A stretch of 60,266 bases of DNA from Bacteroidales bacterium (GTDB lineage Bacteria; Bacteroidota; Bacteroidia; Bacteroidales; P3), in the NCBI GenBank assembly GCA_017428115.1, contig JAFRRK010000021.1, positions 1-60,266 on the forward strand. Direction: 5' to 3'. Positions 1 to 11,600 of this stretch are shown piece by piece; within the stretch, counting starts at the first letter, position 1; each line of letters opens with the position of its first letter. The notes below the pieces were generated by a model, which made no database searches, was not told the DNA's origin, and worked only from the letters and a program-made list of their open reading frames with translations. A program made the position numbers and the translations under genes.

Positions 1-903
1 CACAGGTGCACACCTGCTCCCTGATGCCCATCAAATGGTACATATCACTTGGGTTCATCTTCTTCGCGTTTTTTTTGTTCATTACCAAAACGTTGATGAA
101 CCCTTTTTTCGTATGTCACCTACGCATTTTTCGGAAGAACCTCTTTTTTTATGCTTTTTTCGACATAATAGCTGGTGTGTAGTGGAGGAAGAAGGTGTTT
201 TCGTGTTGGCTCTGTTTCATTCTCGTTCTCGTTCTCGTTTTCGCTTTGAGCGTGAACGCTGAACGACTGTTGCTTGTGCGAAGTAGAGATGTTGGATGAG
301 AAGAATAGTTGTCATATTTGTCATGTCAACTTACGCTAAAATCCCTGTTTCTCTCTCTTTTGAGCCCCTGTAATCCGTGTTGACTTCTTTTTTGAGCCCC
401 TGTAAAGTCGTTTTTTGTCCGCTTTTTGAGCGAATGTAGAACGAAGACAGAACGAAGGCAGGGTGAGATAAATAGGTTGGCTATTATAATAAGATTATAA
501 TGGAATAGGATAAAGACCGTGTTTAACAATGAAAGTGGCGCAGATAGGTAATAGTGCAAGGGCAAACCTGTCTAAAACATGTGCAGATAGGTCCAAATCA
601 GCTAATACAGACCCAGCTGGATTGTTTCCAAATGAGATTTGCGATTCATATTATTATATTGTAAATCAATCGTGCACCACTCTTTATATAGGAGCCAAGG
701 CAAAATAGATTGTTCTAAATGAGAAAAAATGTTTTATTTTGCAGAATCAGAAAGCATGGCTTCCGGCTGGTGAGAGTTTTCTACCCATTAAGGAGGTCAA
801 AGCGTTATGATAAACCCACCTACGTTGTTTGACTGTGCAAGTCATATTGTTATACTAATTGTTATACTAAACTGACAAACACTCACTCAAAAAAACATTG
901 TTA
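1..903. other. intergenic region with short direct repeats, no supported gene
   Basis: No convincing coding region is seen; the open frames here are low-complexity and lack family resemblance. The stretch holds a GTTCTC microsatellite near 221-242, two copies of TTTTGAGCCCCTGTAA (358-373 and 390-405), and a perfect 12-bp tandem duplication TTGTTATACTAA (about 847-870). The last lies just upstream of the large T9SS cargo gene and could be a regulator site. No clear TAnnTTTG promoter box was identified for that gene. Confidence 0.5.
358..405. repeat. pair of 16-bp direct repeats TTTTGAGCCCCTGTAA
   Basis: Two exact copies at 358-373 and 390-405, with start points 32 bp apart. Function unknown; possibly a remnant of a mobile-element end or a protein-binding site. 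Confidence 0.5.
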
Positions 904-3900
904 ATGAAACAATCATTATTAGTTGCCTTTCTTTTTCTGTCACCTATATTCCTTCATGCTGAGCCTGTTACTCCCGAACAAGCCCGGACGGCAGCCTCTC
1001 GTTTTGCCAGCCGCATGGGGCAGCCCGCCGCTAATGGTGAGATGTTGGAAGATATAACGGGTATCCTCAATATCGACCACATATACGCCTTCAATCTCTC
1101 TGGCAGCAAGGGGTTCGTGTTGATTGCCGGCGACGATAGGGTGCAGCCTATTCTAGGCTATTCGTTCTCTAACAGTTTTGATACCGAGGTTGGGAGCACC
1201 CGCGCCTTGCTTGAGCATTATTCCCAAGCCATCAACTATGCCTTACATAGCGGCATGGAGGCCACAGAGGATGTGCGCCGGCAGTGGGACGAACTGCTCA
1301 TAGAAGAATTCGAGCAGCCCTTGCACTCTAACGGTCATTCTGTCGGCCCTTTGCTCACTTCCACTTGGGGGCAGGTGGGCTACTACAACAGCAGTTGCCC
1401 CTACGATGCCTCGTTCAACACCTATACCCGTGTGGGCGATGTGGCTATTGCTCTTGCCCAGGTGCTTCGATATTGGCAACGCCCCTCTACGGGCATGGGC
1501 TCTCATAGTTACGTCGACCCCTCATACGGCTTGCTTACCGCCAACTTTGGTGCTACCACCTATCAGTGGAGCCTCATGCCCGACGCGTTGGATTGGTACG
1601 CCACTTGGGCGCAACGCAACGCTGTGGCCCAGCTGCTCTTCCACTGCGGAGTGGCCACCGAAACACAATATGGTGTCAACAACAGCACTTCTCACTTTTT
1701 TTGCAACGACACCAATGCCACCAATTGTCTGCATAATGCCTTCTGGCGCTATTTTGGATATCGCAGCGACATACAAGTGCTCTATCGCGACAGCATGACT
1801 GCCACCCAATGGAGCGACACGTTGAAATATGAACTCGACCATGCCCGTGTGGTACCCTGCTTTGGAATGAACGCCGACTCGGCTTCACAACAGACATTCC
1901 TTATTGACGGATATGACGCCGTGGACAGGTTCCATATCAATTGGGGTTGGGAAGGCTACTGCAACGGATACTACGTCATCGACATCTTGCCTTTCTACAG
2001 TACCCACCAATCTATGCTGGCGGGTGTAGAGCCCAACAGAGTGCTGCATAGCGACAGGTATTCCTATAACCTGTCCTTTATGGGTGGCTCAGTGTCGCCT
2101 GTCATTTTCCCCGACACCTCTTCCTCACAACCTTGGACTGCCAGCTGCTCCCAAAGCTGGGTACACCTTGCTCCAACCTTTGGCCATGGCCCTGCAGACA
2201 CACTTACGGTTGCTGTCGACACAAACTTATTCTCCTCAAATCGTTCTGCAGTCATCACTGTGACACAGGGCAGTGATGAGGTTCGCATCCAAATTGCCCA
2301 ATCGGCCTTTACTGGTTTTCCTGACACGAATGTCTATCACGATACGCTGGTTATGGCCTGCAACACTACGCGCGACGCAACTGCTGTAGACACCATTTTG
2401 CCCGGTCGCCAATATCTTATACTCGACCCTGGTGGCCACAGCAACTATCCTTCGCCTTGCAACAGTTGGCTGAACCTGGTTTCAATAAGTGGCGACATCA
2501 TCATCGATTCTATAGTCTACGACATCAAGCAGGACAGTGATTATCTGCACATCTACGACAGCAATGTGAGTTGGTGGCACCAGTCCTACTCTTTCGACGG
2601 CCAAGGCGTGGAATATAACCTGACACTTCTAAGGCATCACGCCACTTTCCACTTCCATGCCGACTCGTACCTCCCCGCCAGCGGCTACCGCATCTATCTC
2701 CACGTCTGCGACTACTCCAACCTCGAGTGCCGCGACCTCAGTGTCTCTTTCGACGGGCTCTCCACCGCCATGCTTATGTGGAACGATACGACCAATGCCA
2801 CCTCGTGGACCGTATACTATGGCACTAACCCTTATGATCTCAACCAGCAAGTAACCGTCACCAGGCAACATTGCCAGATATCCAACTTGAATCTGCTGCA
2901 CAGCCAATACTATTTCCGTGTTTTCAACAATCATGCTGGCGGCCTCTGCAGCGGTGCCCCTGCCCAAATAGGACAGTCCTGTGGCATGCTTTACCCAATT
3001 TACAACATATATTGCTACTACACACATCCTCACTCGGCTGAAATACGGTGGGCCGACAGGACCAACGCCACTGTTTGGTATGTGCACTATTGGAAAAGTG
3101 GAGATACCGTTGTGAACATCGACACCTGTACCACCACACAAGCCATCCTGGCCCCTCTGTCCAACAACCAATGGTACGACTATTACGTCAGCAACAATAA
3201 TGTCGACAACTCCATAGCCCAAGCTTGTGGTCTGCACAGCTTCTACACCCCTATGTGTGACCAAGACAGCGTCGATTGCCGTGATATTCGCATCGACAGC
3301 ATCACCACCACAACCGCATACGTCTCATGGACGGAGTATGGCAACGGTACCCATTGGCAATTAGTGCTTAACCACGAATGGGGTGCCGACTACGACACTA
3401 TCCAGTGCAGCGGCACACACTGTCTCCTCACAGGTCTGACGCCGGGCGACTATTATCAAGTGGCCATCTACAACAACGCTGACATGGATTTCGCCTCCGG
3501 TTGCGAATATTTCTATGGCTTCAATGCTTATTGCGACTCCCCCTCCCCATGCATCGAGTATACCAACCTTAATTCTTGCATGGTTTCCACCACATACGGC
3601 TCATTTTCCTATCCTTTTTGGGGTACCAATCCTATCGACTACGGCTCTACCGATGCCCGCTCTCGCCACACTGTGTACCGAGGTGCTGACTCGCTCCTCA
3701 CCGACCCTCGCACCGGAGGGCAGCTGCGCGTCATCCCAAGTGGTGACACCGCCACCGTTCGCCTCGGCAACTGGCTTAGCTCCAGCGAGGGAGAAAGCAT
3801 CACGTACGCCTACGATGTCGATACCTCCTTCTACGACCTCCTTACCATGAAATATGCCGCTGTGCTGGAAGACCCACTCCACGATGCCTCCAACCAGCCC

Positions 3901-5634
3901 CGATTTACCTTCAGGCTCAAGGACGAGCAGGGAGCCGATATCGATGCCAATTGCTATTCCGCCGACTTTATTGCCGATTCCACCTTGGGTTGGAATGTCA
4001 ATGGCCACGTTCTGTGGAAAGATTGGACTTATGTAGGCATCGACTTGGCCCCTCTACACGGGCGTCGCATATACTTGCAGCTCACCACCTACGACTGTGG
4101 CGAGGGCTCGCACTTCGGCTATGCCTATTTCAATTTTTCTTGCGGTCGCAAACAACTCATCGCCGACCATTGTGGCGAAGGTGTCAACACCCTTACCGCA
4201 CCCCTTGGTTTCAACTATGCTTGGCATGACGCTGTTACCGACAGCCTCATTTCTACCGAACGCTCCCTCTCTATCGACAGCACCATTGATTGCTACTGCC
4301 ACCTCAGTTTCGTAGGTGCCAACTCCAACTACTGCGGTTTCGACATGCTCGGCAGTTCGGCCTACCGTTTCCCCAACGCACTCTTTGGCTATCGCCTTGG
4401 CGACACTGTCGACTGCCTTCAGCAAATAGCCTTTATTGATAGCAGTTTCGTCAGTTCCACCAACGTGAATCCCACCTACACACATCGCCAGTGCGACGAT
4501 ATCACTTGGTACTTTGGCGATAGCACAATGTCTAGAGTCGCCAACCCCATGCATAACTATCGTTGGGGTGAATATGATGTAACGATGGTGGTCGGCATTG
4601 ACAATGGTGAGTGCACCGATACCATGGTTCAGCACCTTGTAGTCATGCCGCCATGCCCTGTCTACGACACCATATATGCCCACTTGTGTCCCGGCGACAC
4701 TTTCCAGTTCTACGAATACCAGATTACGCTGCCCGATACCTACACTTATGTCGATGGCATGTTCTACCACACGGCTATCGTGGACGATGGCACCACTTAT
4801 TCCGTTATCAACGACACCATCGTTGAAAACCAACTGCCCTATACTTTCAATGGACATACCTTCAACGACGACTCCGACACTATCGCTATTCTCCTGCCCC
4901 GAGCCAACAGCCACGGATGCGACAGCATTATCTACTACACCCTTTTCATCTACCGTAATCAGGTAACCTATCTCGACTCCGTGGTCTGTCCCTATGATGT
5001 GCCCCTCACTTGGAACGGTGTTCTCTTCGCCGACGACCACCGCGACACCGTCCTTATTTCTACTACGCACGGCGCCGACAGTCTGCTTATCATGAACCTT
5101 CATGTTTCGCGCGACCTCAAAGCCCGCATCGGTGTCAGCCGCCAATATGTCGACAACGACAATCGTTGCGATATATGGCTTTCCGACCGTAGCTCCGGCA
5201 GTGTGGCTCGCGTGTGGTATTTGCCTGACGCTACAGACACCCGCACTCAGTTTCAATACTGCTATCCTCTCGACAACGATTCCATCATCGTCCTTCTAGT
5301 GGCTGAAAGTGAGCAGGGCTGTTACGACACCGCCCAGACTGCCCTCTTTTTTGAAGAGCCCAGCCTCTATGTGCCTAATATCTTCACTCCCACACAAATC
5401 ATCAATAATACTTTCCAAATGCACTGTCAACGCATTGCCACCCTCTCAGTCGACATTTTCGACCGCCAAGGTGCCTTCGTCTATCATTGGGAGGGAACCG
5501 ATGGCTTCTGGGATGGCAATGTCGATGGTCACCCTATGCCGCAAGCCGCCTATGTATGGCGTGCAGTCTACACCACCACCGTCAATCCCGGCGAACGCTA
5601 CACTCGCATCGGTACGGTAACCCTAGTCAGGTAG
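904..5634 (+). CDS. giant T9SS type B cargo with a degenerate C10 (streptopain-like) protease domain
   Basis: A 1576-residue secreted protein. The frame is open from a TTG at 898, but the ATG at 904 begins a good signal peptide (residues 1-19, ending FLHA). Domains read in order: C10 propeptide-like region (about 20-140), C10 peptidase fold (about 145-370), BACON-like domain (about 385-460), CUB-like region, several FN3-like repeats, a jelly-roll-like module (about 880-1080), a PKD-like segment (YWFGDS-type sequence near 1200), and a C-terminal gliding/T9SS type B domain ending GTVTLVR. In the peptidase domain the GCVATAMAQ motif reads GDVAIALAQ, so the nucleophile Cys is Asp179. The GHAFVxDGY motif reads SQQTFLIDGY, so the catalytic His is Gln330. 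The NWGWEG motif is kept. It is probably exported and surface-attached by T9SS as a non-catalytic adhesin or binding protein. Confidence 0.85.
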   Translation: MKQSLLVAFLFLSPIFLHAEPVTPEQARTAASRFASRMGQPAANGEMLEDITGILNIDHIYAFNLSGSKGFVLIAGDDRVQPILGYSFSNSFDTEVGSTRALLEHYSQAINYALHSGMEATEDVRRQWDELLIEEFEQPLHSNGHSVGPLLTSTWGQVGYYNSSCPYDASFNTYTRVGDVAIALAQVLRYWQRPSTGMGSHSYVDPSYGLLTANFGATTYQWSLMPDALDWYATWAQRNAVAQLLFHCGVATETQYGVNNSTSHFFCNDTNATNCLHNAFWRYFGYRSDIQVLYRDSMTATQWSDTLKYELDHARVVPCFGMNADSASQQTFLIDGYDAVDRFHINWGWEGYCNGYYVIDILPFYSTHQSMLAGVEPNRVLHSDRYSYNLSFMGGSVSPVIFPDTSSSQPWTASCSQSWVHLAPTFGHGPADTLTVAVDTNLFSSNRSAVITVTQGSDEVRIQIAQSAFTGFPDTNVYHDTLVMACNTTRDATAVDTILPGRQYLILDPGGHSNYPSPCNSWLNLVSISGDIIIDSIVYDIKQDSDYLHIYDSNVSWWHQSYSFDGQGVEYNLTLLRHHATFHFHADSYLPASGYRIYLHVCDYSNLECRDLSVSFDGLSTAMLMWNDTTNATSWTVYYGTNPYDLNQQVTVTRQHCQISNLNLLHSQYYFRVFNNHAGGLCSGAPAQIGQSCGMLYPIYNIYCYYTHPHSAEIRWADRTNATVWYVHYWKSGDTVVNIDTCTTTQAILAPLSNNQWYDYYVSNNNVDNSIAQACGLHSFYTPMCDQDSVDCRDIRIDSITTTTAYVSWTEYGNGTHWQLVLNHEWGADYDTIQCSGTHCLLTGLTPGDYYQVAIYNNADMDFASGCEYFYGFNAYCDSPSPCIEYTNLNSCMVSTTYGSFSYPFWGTNPIDYGSTDARSRHTVYRGADSLLTDPRTGGQLRVIPSGDTATVRLGNWLSSSEGESITYAYDVDTSFYDLLTMKYAAVLEDPLHDASNQPRFTFRLKDEQGADIDANCYSADFIADSTLGWNVNGHVLWKDWTYVGIDLAPLHGRRIYLQLTTYDCGEGSHFGYAYFNFSCGRKQLIADHCGEGVNTLTAPLGFNYAWHDAVTDSLISTERSLSIDSTIDCYCHLSFVGANSNYCGFDMLGSSAYRFPNALFGYRLGDTVDCLQQIAFIDSSFVSSTNVNPTYTHRQCDDITWYFGDSTMSRVANPMHNYRWGEYDVTMVVGIDNGECTDTMVQHLVVMPPCPVYDTIYAHLCPGDTFQFYEYQITLPDTYTYVDGMFYHTAIVDDGTTYSVINDTIVENQLPYTFNGHTFNDDSDTIAILLPRANSHGCDSIIYYTLFIYRNQVTYLDSVVCPYDVPLTWNGVLFADDHRDTVLISTTHGADSLLIMNLHVSRDLKARIGVSRQYVDNDNRCDIWLSDRSSGSVARVWYLPDATDTRTQFQYCYPLDNDSIIVLLVAESEQGCYDTAQTALFFEEPSLYVPNIFTPTQIINNTFQMHCQRIATLSVDIFDRQGAFVYHWEGTDGFWDGNVDGHPMPQAAYVWRAVYTTTVNPGERYTRIGTVTLVR

Positions 5635-6094
5635 CGCCTTGTTTCTCTAAGCCACTGCAATTCTATTTGTTGTGCTATCGCTCGCAGCAGATAGGGATGG
5701 ACGTATATCGCCCTCCCGAGGTTTGGCTTGTGATAGAATGGCTCGATTGCCCTCTTGTGCATCAGGCGGCGCGTGCGCTTCACGCCGAAGCTATACCCAT
5801 GGCCACGAGAAAGACAAGCGTCTGGACTACCCAGGTGAACTATGTCGCTCCCATTCGGTCTTTGTCCGGGTGTTCCGGTCTTGTCAGTGTCCGTCGTATT
5901 GACGAGGGCACTGTTTCATTCTGGTTGGCCATATTATATAAGTTATACTGGTCATATTGACAATAATAAAGTGTTAAAAAAAAGTTGAAATAAACAAATC
6001 AAATAATAAGAAATAGCGAAGCCATCTTTCTATAGTCCCTCCTGGGCTACACTGCGGTAGTCAAGAACGTTCGAATCTTGGCCGTGGCTCTTTT
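5635..6094. other. intergenic region, no supported gene
   Basis: About 460 bp between the T9SS cargo stop and the mod stop (convergent). Open frames here overlap both ends and look random. A GTTCGAATC string at about 6068-6078 resembles a tRNA T-loop, but no cloverleaf can be built around it. AT-rich after about 5930. No strong terminator hairpin was seen. Confidence 0.4.
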
Positions 6095-8695
6095 TTACTC
6101 TATCGTAACCACTTTTGTCGACTCCTCGCCAAACTGGCTCACCACCCTCACCGCAATCTTCCTCCCTGCCTCATAGGGTATGGACTCGCTGCTGAAGCCA
6201 TACAGCCTGTCCCATAGCTCTTCGCTGAACTCCATCCGCAATGTCCGCTCTGCGTTTATCTTGGTCATTGCTTTGCTTGCATTCTCTAGCCCTTTGCGCC
6301 AGGCGGCAAACTCCTTATGGTCGCCCCCGCAAAAGTGCATACTCCTCACAATAAACTGCTGCCCGTCATAGTTGCTGTCCAGTTCCCAGTAGGCTATATC
6401 CTCCACCGAACGGGCCTTCACGTCGTCGAGTATCGGGTCGTAAATGTCCAACCCTCTTATTTCCACATGGCAGCTCTCCTCCCCATCTTTAACCAGTTCT
6501 ATATCTGGCTCTCCGATAGTGATAAACGACCCTGCATTCCTATCCTTCTTCAATAGCCCGTCCTGCATCAGGTCGTCGTGCATGCGCACCTTGCTCACCT
6601 TAAATTGCCCTTGGTCGTACTCCTTCCCTTCTATGTTGTCATCGAACGAGAATCCCAATACCACCAGCCACGATGCTCCCTCCTGTAGCTTTGTCTCCCT
6701 AAACTCGCGCACCGCCATATTCACCGCCTGCCGGCTCACCGTGCCGAATTTAGGCCCTATGTGGAAATACACCAGGCGTTCCCGCCCACCTGCCTCATAG
6801 ATGCCCTTTGCGTTGAGGTATGGGTTGCTCACGGCCTCCACACTGCGAAAGATGGCCTGCTCTGTGCGGTCGCCGTTGCGGATTCCGTTGGTGGTCAGGT
6901 GGTCGAAAATGCGTTCCTGAAAATGCATACTCTCCTCAGCCTCCTCTTTATTCATCTCTAGGTCGTCAGGATTGGTTACTACGTAGCTCTGCAATGTCTC
7001 CACCGTAAACGGCCCGCTCACCCGCATCCTTTTCTTGTCCTCTATGGGTTGGTCGTATAGCACCTCCTCTTCTGCCGGCTCGTTGTTGGCAAGGCTCTTA
7101 AGAGTGATGTGCGGCACAGTCTTATACACGAACCCCTGTCGAATGTCAGGCTGTATGCCCTTGTCAAACAATTCATAGTATGGGAATACAGCAGTTGTCA
7201 ACCTCTTCTTTGCGATATTGAGTGCTATACGGCTGGTATCAATTGTAATCCACCGTCTGCCCCATTGCTCTGCCACATATGCCGTAGTGCCACTGCCACA
7301 AGTCGGGTCAAGCACTAAGTCGCCAGGGTCGGTAGTCATCAGGAGGCAGCGCTGGATGGCTTTTGTTGTAGATTGAACAACATATAGTTTCCCATCGCCA
7401 CCAGTACCTGTATCACCCCATAAATTAGTTAAATATTGTACAGGAAAATCTTCTAAATACAGCACATAATTTAAAGAGTTTTTATTCGCTACTACTCTAT
7501 TCGCCTTGATAATACGGTTCATTCCCTCTTTACTAGTTCTCCAACCTCTAGAAGTGGCAATTGTATATATTCTTCCTTCAAAAGTGATAGGGTATCTAAT
7601 TGATTCTGATCCTGTTTGAGATGTTAGGTCACTTAACCTAAAAACTTTAGAACCTTTTGGTCGAGATTCATACTTAAAGACTTGATGATTTTCTTTCTCC
7701 CATTCCCTTATTGAACATCTTTTTCCATTAGCTAACTCAAGGTATTTGTATGCATCACTACCGTCTCCTCCATATTCTTTATGGATAAAAAGTTTGTTGT
7801 ATTTTATTATGTCAATATCTTTTGCATACCATAGAATGAAATCGACAACGCTCCCAAGAGTATTGGAAGTAGCCCCTGATGTTTTCGTATATATTATCTG
7901 GCTCACAAAATTCTCACTCCCAAACACCTCGTCCATAATGTTGCGCACAAGGTGGACGTTCTCGTCGCTTATCTGCACAAAGACACTGCCACTCTCTGTA
8001 AGGAGTTCATGCGCCAGCACCAGGCGGTCGCGCAGATAGCTGAGGTAGCTGTGAATCCCCAGTTCCCATGTATCTCGAAAGGCCTTGATCATCTCTGGCT
8101 CCCCACTCACGTTCTGGTCGTTGTCCTTCACTTCGCGACTATTTAGCTTCATCTGCCAGTTGCTTCCATATTTGATGCCGTATGGCGGGTCCATATAGAT
8201 GCACTGCACCTTGCCTGCCATGTTTTCGCGCCGCAGCAACGAGTTCATCACCAGTAGCGAGTCCCCCTGTATCAGCCTGTTTTTCCACTTGTCGGTATGT
8301 CGATAATAGTCTGCCACACGTTCCAGTTCGTCCTCCACCACGTTCCCCTCAGGTTCAAAGAGGAGGGCCTGGTTCTCCACACGTCCCTCTTCACGTATGC
8401 GGTACAGGCTGTTGATTAGCTGCTCGGGGCGTATCTGCTCGTGCACATATAGGCTGCGTATGTCCACCTTCAGGTCGCCCCGTTGGGTCAGCTCGTCGTC
8501 GTTGCTGTATTTACCCAGCCAGTACAGCTCTGGGTCGTGTCCTCGGTCAAAGTCGTGACAAAAGGTCTCGTAGCTGCCTTTCTTCTCTTCGTTCAGGGTG
8601 GCGTTCTCGCTGCCTGCCAGCTCAGATGTGGGTATGCTCACCCTGCTGTCGTTGTCGTGGCGTATGGCGTCGACAGGTTTGTGTGGTCTGCTCAT
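6095..8695 (-). CDS. type III-like restriction-modification: adenine-specific DNA methyltransferase (Mod)
   Basis: Predicted N6-adenine (or N4-cytosine) DNA methyltransferase of 866 residues, beta-type motif order. The catalytic DPPY motif is at about residues 169-172 and the SAM-binding DPTCGSGT at about 463-470. The segment between them (about 270-437) is the expected target-recognition domain. The frame is open further upstream, but I chose the ATG at 8695, which overlaps the res stop codon as ATGA; the upstream extension lies inside res and looks like shadow sequence. It protects host DNA from the neighbouring Res and is needed for target recognition. The DNA encoding the recognition domain (7384-7888) is visibly more AT-rich than the flanks, suggesting recombinational exchange of specificity. 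Confidence 0.9.
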   Translation of the reverse strand: MSRPHKPVDAIRHDNDSRVSIPTSELAGSENATLNEEKKGSYETFCHDFDRGHDPELYWLGKYSNDDELTQRGDLKVDIRSLYVHEQIRPEQLINSLYRIREEGRVENQALLFEPEGNVVEDELERVADYYRHTDKWKNRLIQGDSLLVMNSLLRRENMAGKVQCIYMDPPYGIKYGSNWQMKLNSREVKDNDQNVSGEPEMIKAFRDTWELGIHSYLSYLRDRLVLAHELLTESGSVFVQISDENVHLVRNIMDEVFGSENFVSQIIYTKTSGATSNTLGSVVDFILWYAKDIDIIKYNKLFIHKEYGGDGSDAYKYLELANGKRCSIREWEKENHQVFKYESRPKGSKVFRLSDLTSQTGSESIRYPITFEGRIYTIATSRGWRTSKEGMNRIIKANRVVANKNSLNYVLYLEDFPVQYLTNLWGDTGTGGDGKLYVVQSTTKAIQRCLLMTTDPGDLVLDPTCGSGTTAYVAEQWGRRWITIDTSRIALNIAKKRLTTAVFPYYELFDKGIQPDIRQGFVYKTVPHITLKSLANNEPAEEEVLYDQPIEDKKRMRVSGPFTVETLQSYVVTNPDDLEMNKEEAEESMHFQERIFDHLTTNGIRNGDRTEQAIFRSVEAVSNPYLNAKGIYEAGGRERLVYFHIGPKFGTVSRQAVNMAVREFRETKLQEGASWLVVLGFSFDDNIEGKEYDQGQFKVSKVRMHDDLMQDGLLKKDRNAGSFITIGEPDIELVKDGEESCHVEIRGLDIYDPILDDVKARSVEDIAYWELDSNYDGQQFIVRSMHFCGGDHKEFAAWRKGLENASKAMTKINAERTLRMEFSEELWDRLYGFSSESIPYEAGRKIAVRVVSQFGEESTKVVTIE

Positions 8696-11600
8696 AGTTG
8701 CTCTATTTTCTTGGTTAGTATTGCACGGACGTTCTCTATATCGCCCACTTCTACAAATGCCCACCGACCAAAGCTTCTCAGGTTGTTTGCGGCGGGTATC
8801 CAGTAATGCTCGGCATAATAGCGTTTGGCATCCTTGTTGCCCGTAAGGTCGTTGCTGTAGCCGCTCACCTCGATAATCAGGTTCACCATTTCTCCCGTCG
8901 GGCTTTTCACCTTTGCTATAAAGTCGGGCATGTATTGGTGTTCTTTGCCATTGGTCCAATAGGGTATGTTGAATCCGAGGAAATGGTTTTTCACGTAGCA
9001 CTGCACCTCTGGCATCATCTCCAGCACCTTGGCGGTGCGTTGCTCCCAGCTTTCGGTGTCGGCCACCACATAGTCCACCTGGCTCTTGGTGGTGGGGTAT
9101 ACGGGCTTGGTGGTGCTGCCAAACACGTGTGCCGTAGAGCCTTCAGGATTGTAGTGGTTCAATATCCCCGTGATGCGTTCGTCCTGTGCGTGGGCTTTGC
9201 GAATGCCGTCGTATATGTTTTCCGACGTCTCTTTTCCGTCCCAGAATACAACCAGCCGCTTCTGCTCCTCTTTGCCGTCGCCGCCCAGTATCTCTATCTG
9301 GCTGTCGTACCACTGTCCGACAATCTTCTTCAGCTGGCCAAACAACTGGAATTGGCTGCCTCCCACCTTGTCGCGAAATTTGTAGTGTATCAGTCGGCGG
9401 GTGAGCTCGTATACTACCTGCGCATCACGCAGTCCGCGATAGTCGCTTTTCAGCACCACCTGCCGATTGCCGACAGCCGTGCCCAGGGTCGTCTCTGTGG
9501 GTATCTCGTTAAAGTTGAGTCTGAACTTGGAGTGGCCGCTATAGTCGGCCTTCATCTTCCCGTCGGGGGTAGCGGTGCGGTATCCTTCAATGTTGGGGAA
9601 GCGTATCTCATACATCCTGCGCTCTTGAAGTGCCTTGACAATGGTCTTGGGCTTTGGTGGCACTGGAGCTGGCGCACTTCCACCCTTAAATGTCTTAAAC
9701 GGCACACCAATAATGTGGGCATACTCTGGCGGAAACTTCTCCACCACTCCCTTGGTTTTCTTGCTGTCCTCGGGCAGCTCTTCGCCGGTGGTGGCATCGT
9801 AGCGGCGCAGTTCATAGCTCATCCGGCGCAAGGCGCGCCCCGCCACCTGCTCGCACAGCAGCTGGCTGCCAAAGGCACGCACCCCGCACACATGCGTCAC
9901 CGTGTTGGCATCCCATCCCTCGGTGAGCATCGACACGCTCACCACACAGCGAATATGTCCCCCCAGCATTCCAGGCTTGCCTACGGTGTTGACCACTTCG
10001 CGCAGTATGACGCCCTCCGTCAGCCTGTCCGCACTGCCACTGCCATGCACCGTGGCATACTCTTTGCGGAATGCCTCAATCTCGTCGCCAAACACACGCT
10101 TAAACTCCTCGTCGATGGTGTCGGATGCGTTGTCTACCGCTTCGCTGTCGATGATGAGCGTGGGCGGTTTCTGCTTGGGAATCCCGTTCTGGTAGTTTGA
10201 GAAGGTTTGGAAATGCCCGTCGACATAATACTTGTTGCCCTCGGCATCGTTGGCCTCATAGCCGGCAAGATATTTGTACACCTCTTTCGATACAGTGGTG
10301 TTGTTGCACACCACTATAAACACCGGAGGTGTCGTAAAGAGGTCCGTGGCAGCCTCGTCATTTTTGCGTAAGCCTTCGTAGTGGCTGTTGTAGTCGTCGG
10401 TGAATTGTTGCAGGGCCACCTTCAGCAGCTGTGGCAGGTGTGGCGGCTGTTCGCCCTCTGGCAGCATGGATCCCTCTTCTTGTGCCGCACGGCGGGTGGC
10501 GCGCTGCCCCTTTTTAGGCAGTTCGTCCTTTATGTGCTCATAGATGTCACGGAATTTGGGCTCGGCTAGTTCCGCACTATTGTCTTCGGTAGGCATGTAG
10601 GGTATCTTCACCAGTCCGCTCTCAATGGCATCCACCAGCCCAAAGTCGCTCACCACCCAGGGAAACAAGGAGTAAGGCTCATAGCCCGAGCCCTTGAGGT
10701 AGTAAGGGGTGGCCGAGAGGTCATACACCTCTTGCAGGCGGTAGCCTTGCAGCTTCATCTGCCTCAACCCTTCGTACCACACCATCGCCTTCGCGTTCTC
10801 GGCCATGCCCTCTTGGCTCTCTTCGTCGTTTTGTTTTGCATTGGTTGTGCGTGGCAGGTAGCAGTGGTGTGCCTCGTCGTTGATGACCACTATGCGTTTG
10901 CCCTTCAATCCACGTCCCAGCACACGCCGTAGCACACTGCTGAAGGGCTCGTGGTCGTTGCGTCTTTCCATCCTGCCTGTGGCGGCATTGTAGGCCATCT
11001 TGCCGTCCAGCGGGCTGCTCTTCTTGCCGCTGAGCACCTTGGGCTCGAACACATGGTAGTTGGTGATGGTGATGGCTGCGTTCAGCCCGCCCAGCATACC
11101 GCGATAGTTGTGCGGTATCAGTCCTCGCTGGTGATAGTAGTCGTTGGCTTCGTTAGGGTTGGCTTTGTCCTCTATACGCAGCACCCCTAGGCGGTCGCGG
11201 ATGGTGATGCCCGGAGCTACTATCAAGAAATGGTCGGCAAAACGGGTGTCGTTGGCATACACCCGCTTGTTGAGGTAGTGGTAGAGTATCAGCATGGCCA
11301 TCACCACCGTCTTGCCCGTGCCGGTGGCCATCTTGAAGGCCGTGCGTGGCAACACATAGTTATTGTCGCCGCTCACGCTATGCTGCCGTGCGTACAGTTG
11401 GTTGGCCAGGTGGCGGCCCATATTAGGGTCGCGGTCGGCCACCTCGTTCAGATACACGGCAGTCTCCACCGCCTCGCGTTGGCAGAAGAAGAGCTTTTGG
11501 TAGTTCTGCCTCTCGGGGTTCTCAAACCAGAATTGCAGCAGTTCACGGGTCACCCTTGTGGTATGGTCGTAGTCCTGCTCCCGCCACCGTTTCACTTCCT

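Noticed and set aside
35-262. 75-codon plus-strand open frame at the left edge
   Set aside because: Contains a GTTCTC microsatellite translated as Arg/Ser repeats; no family resemblance.
6062-6090. GTTCGAATC string resembling a tRNA T-loop
   Set aside because: The flanking stems do not pair in tRNA register and no acceptor, D or anticodon arm can be built; at most a decayed fragment.
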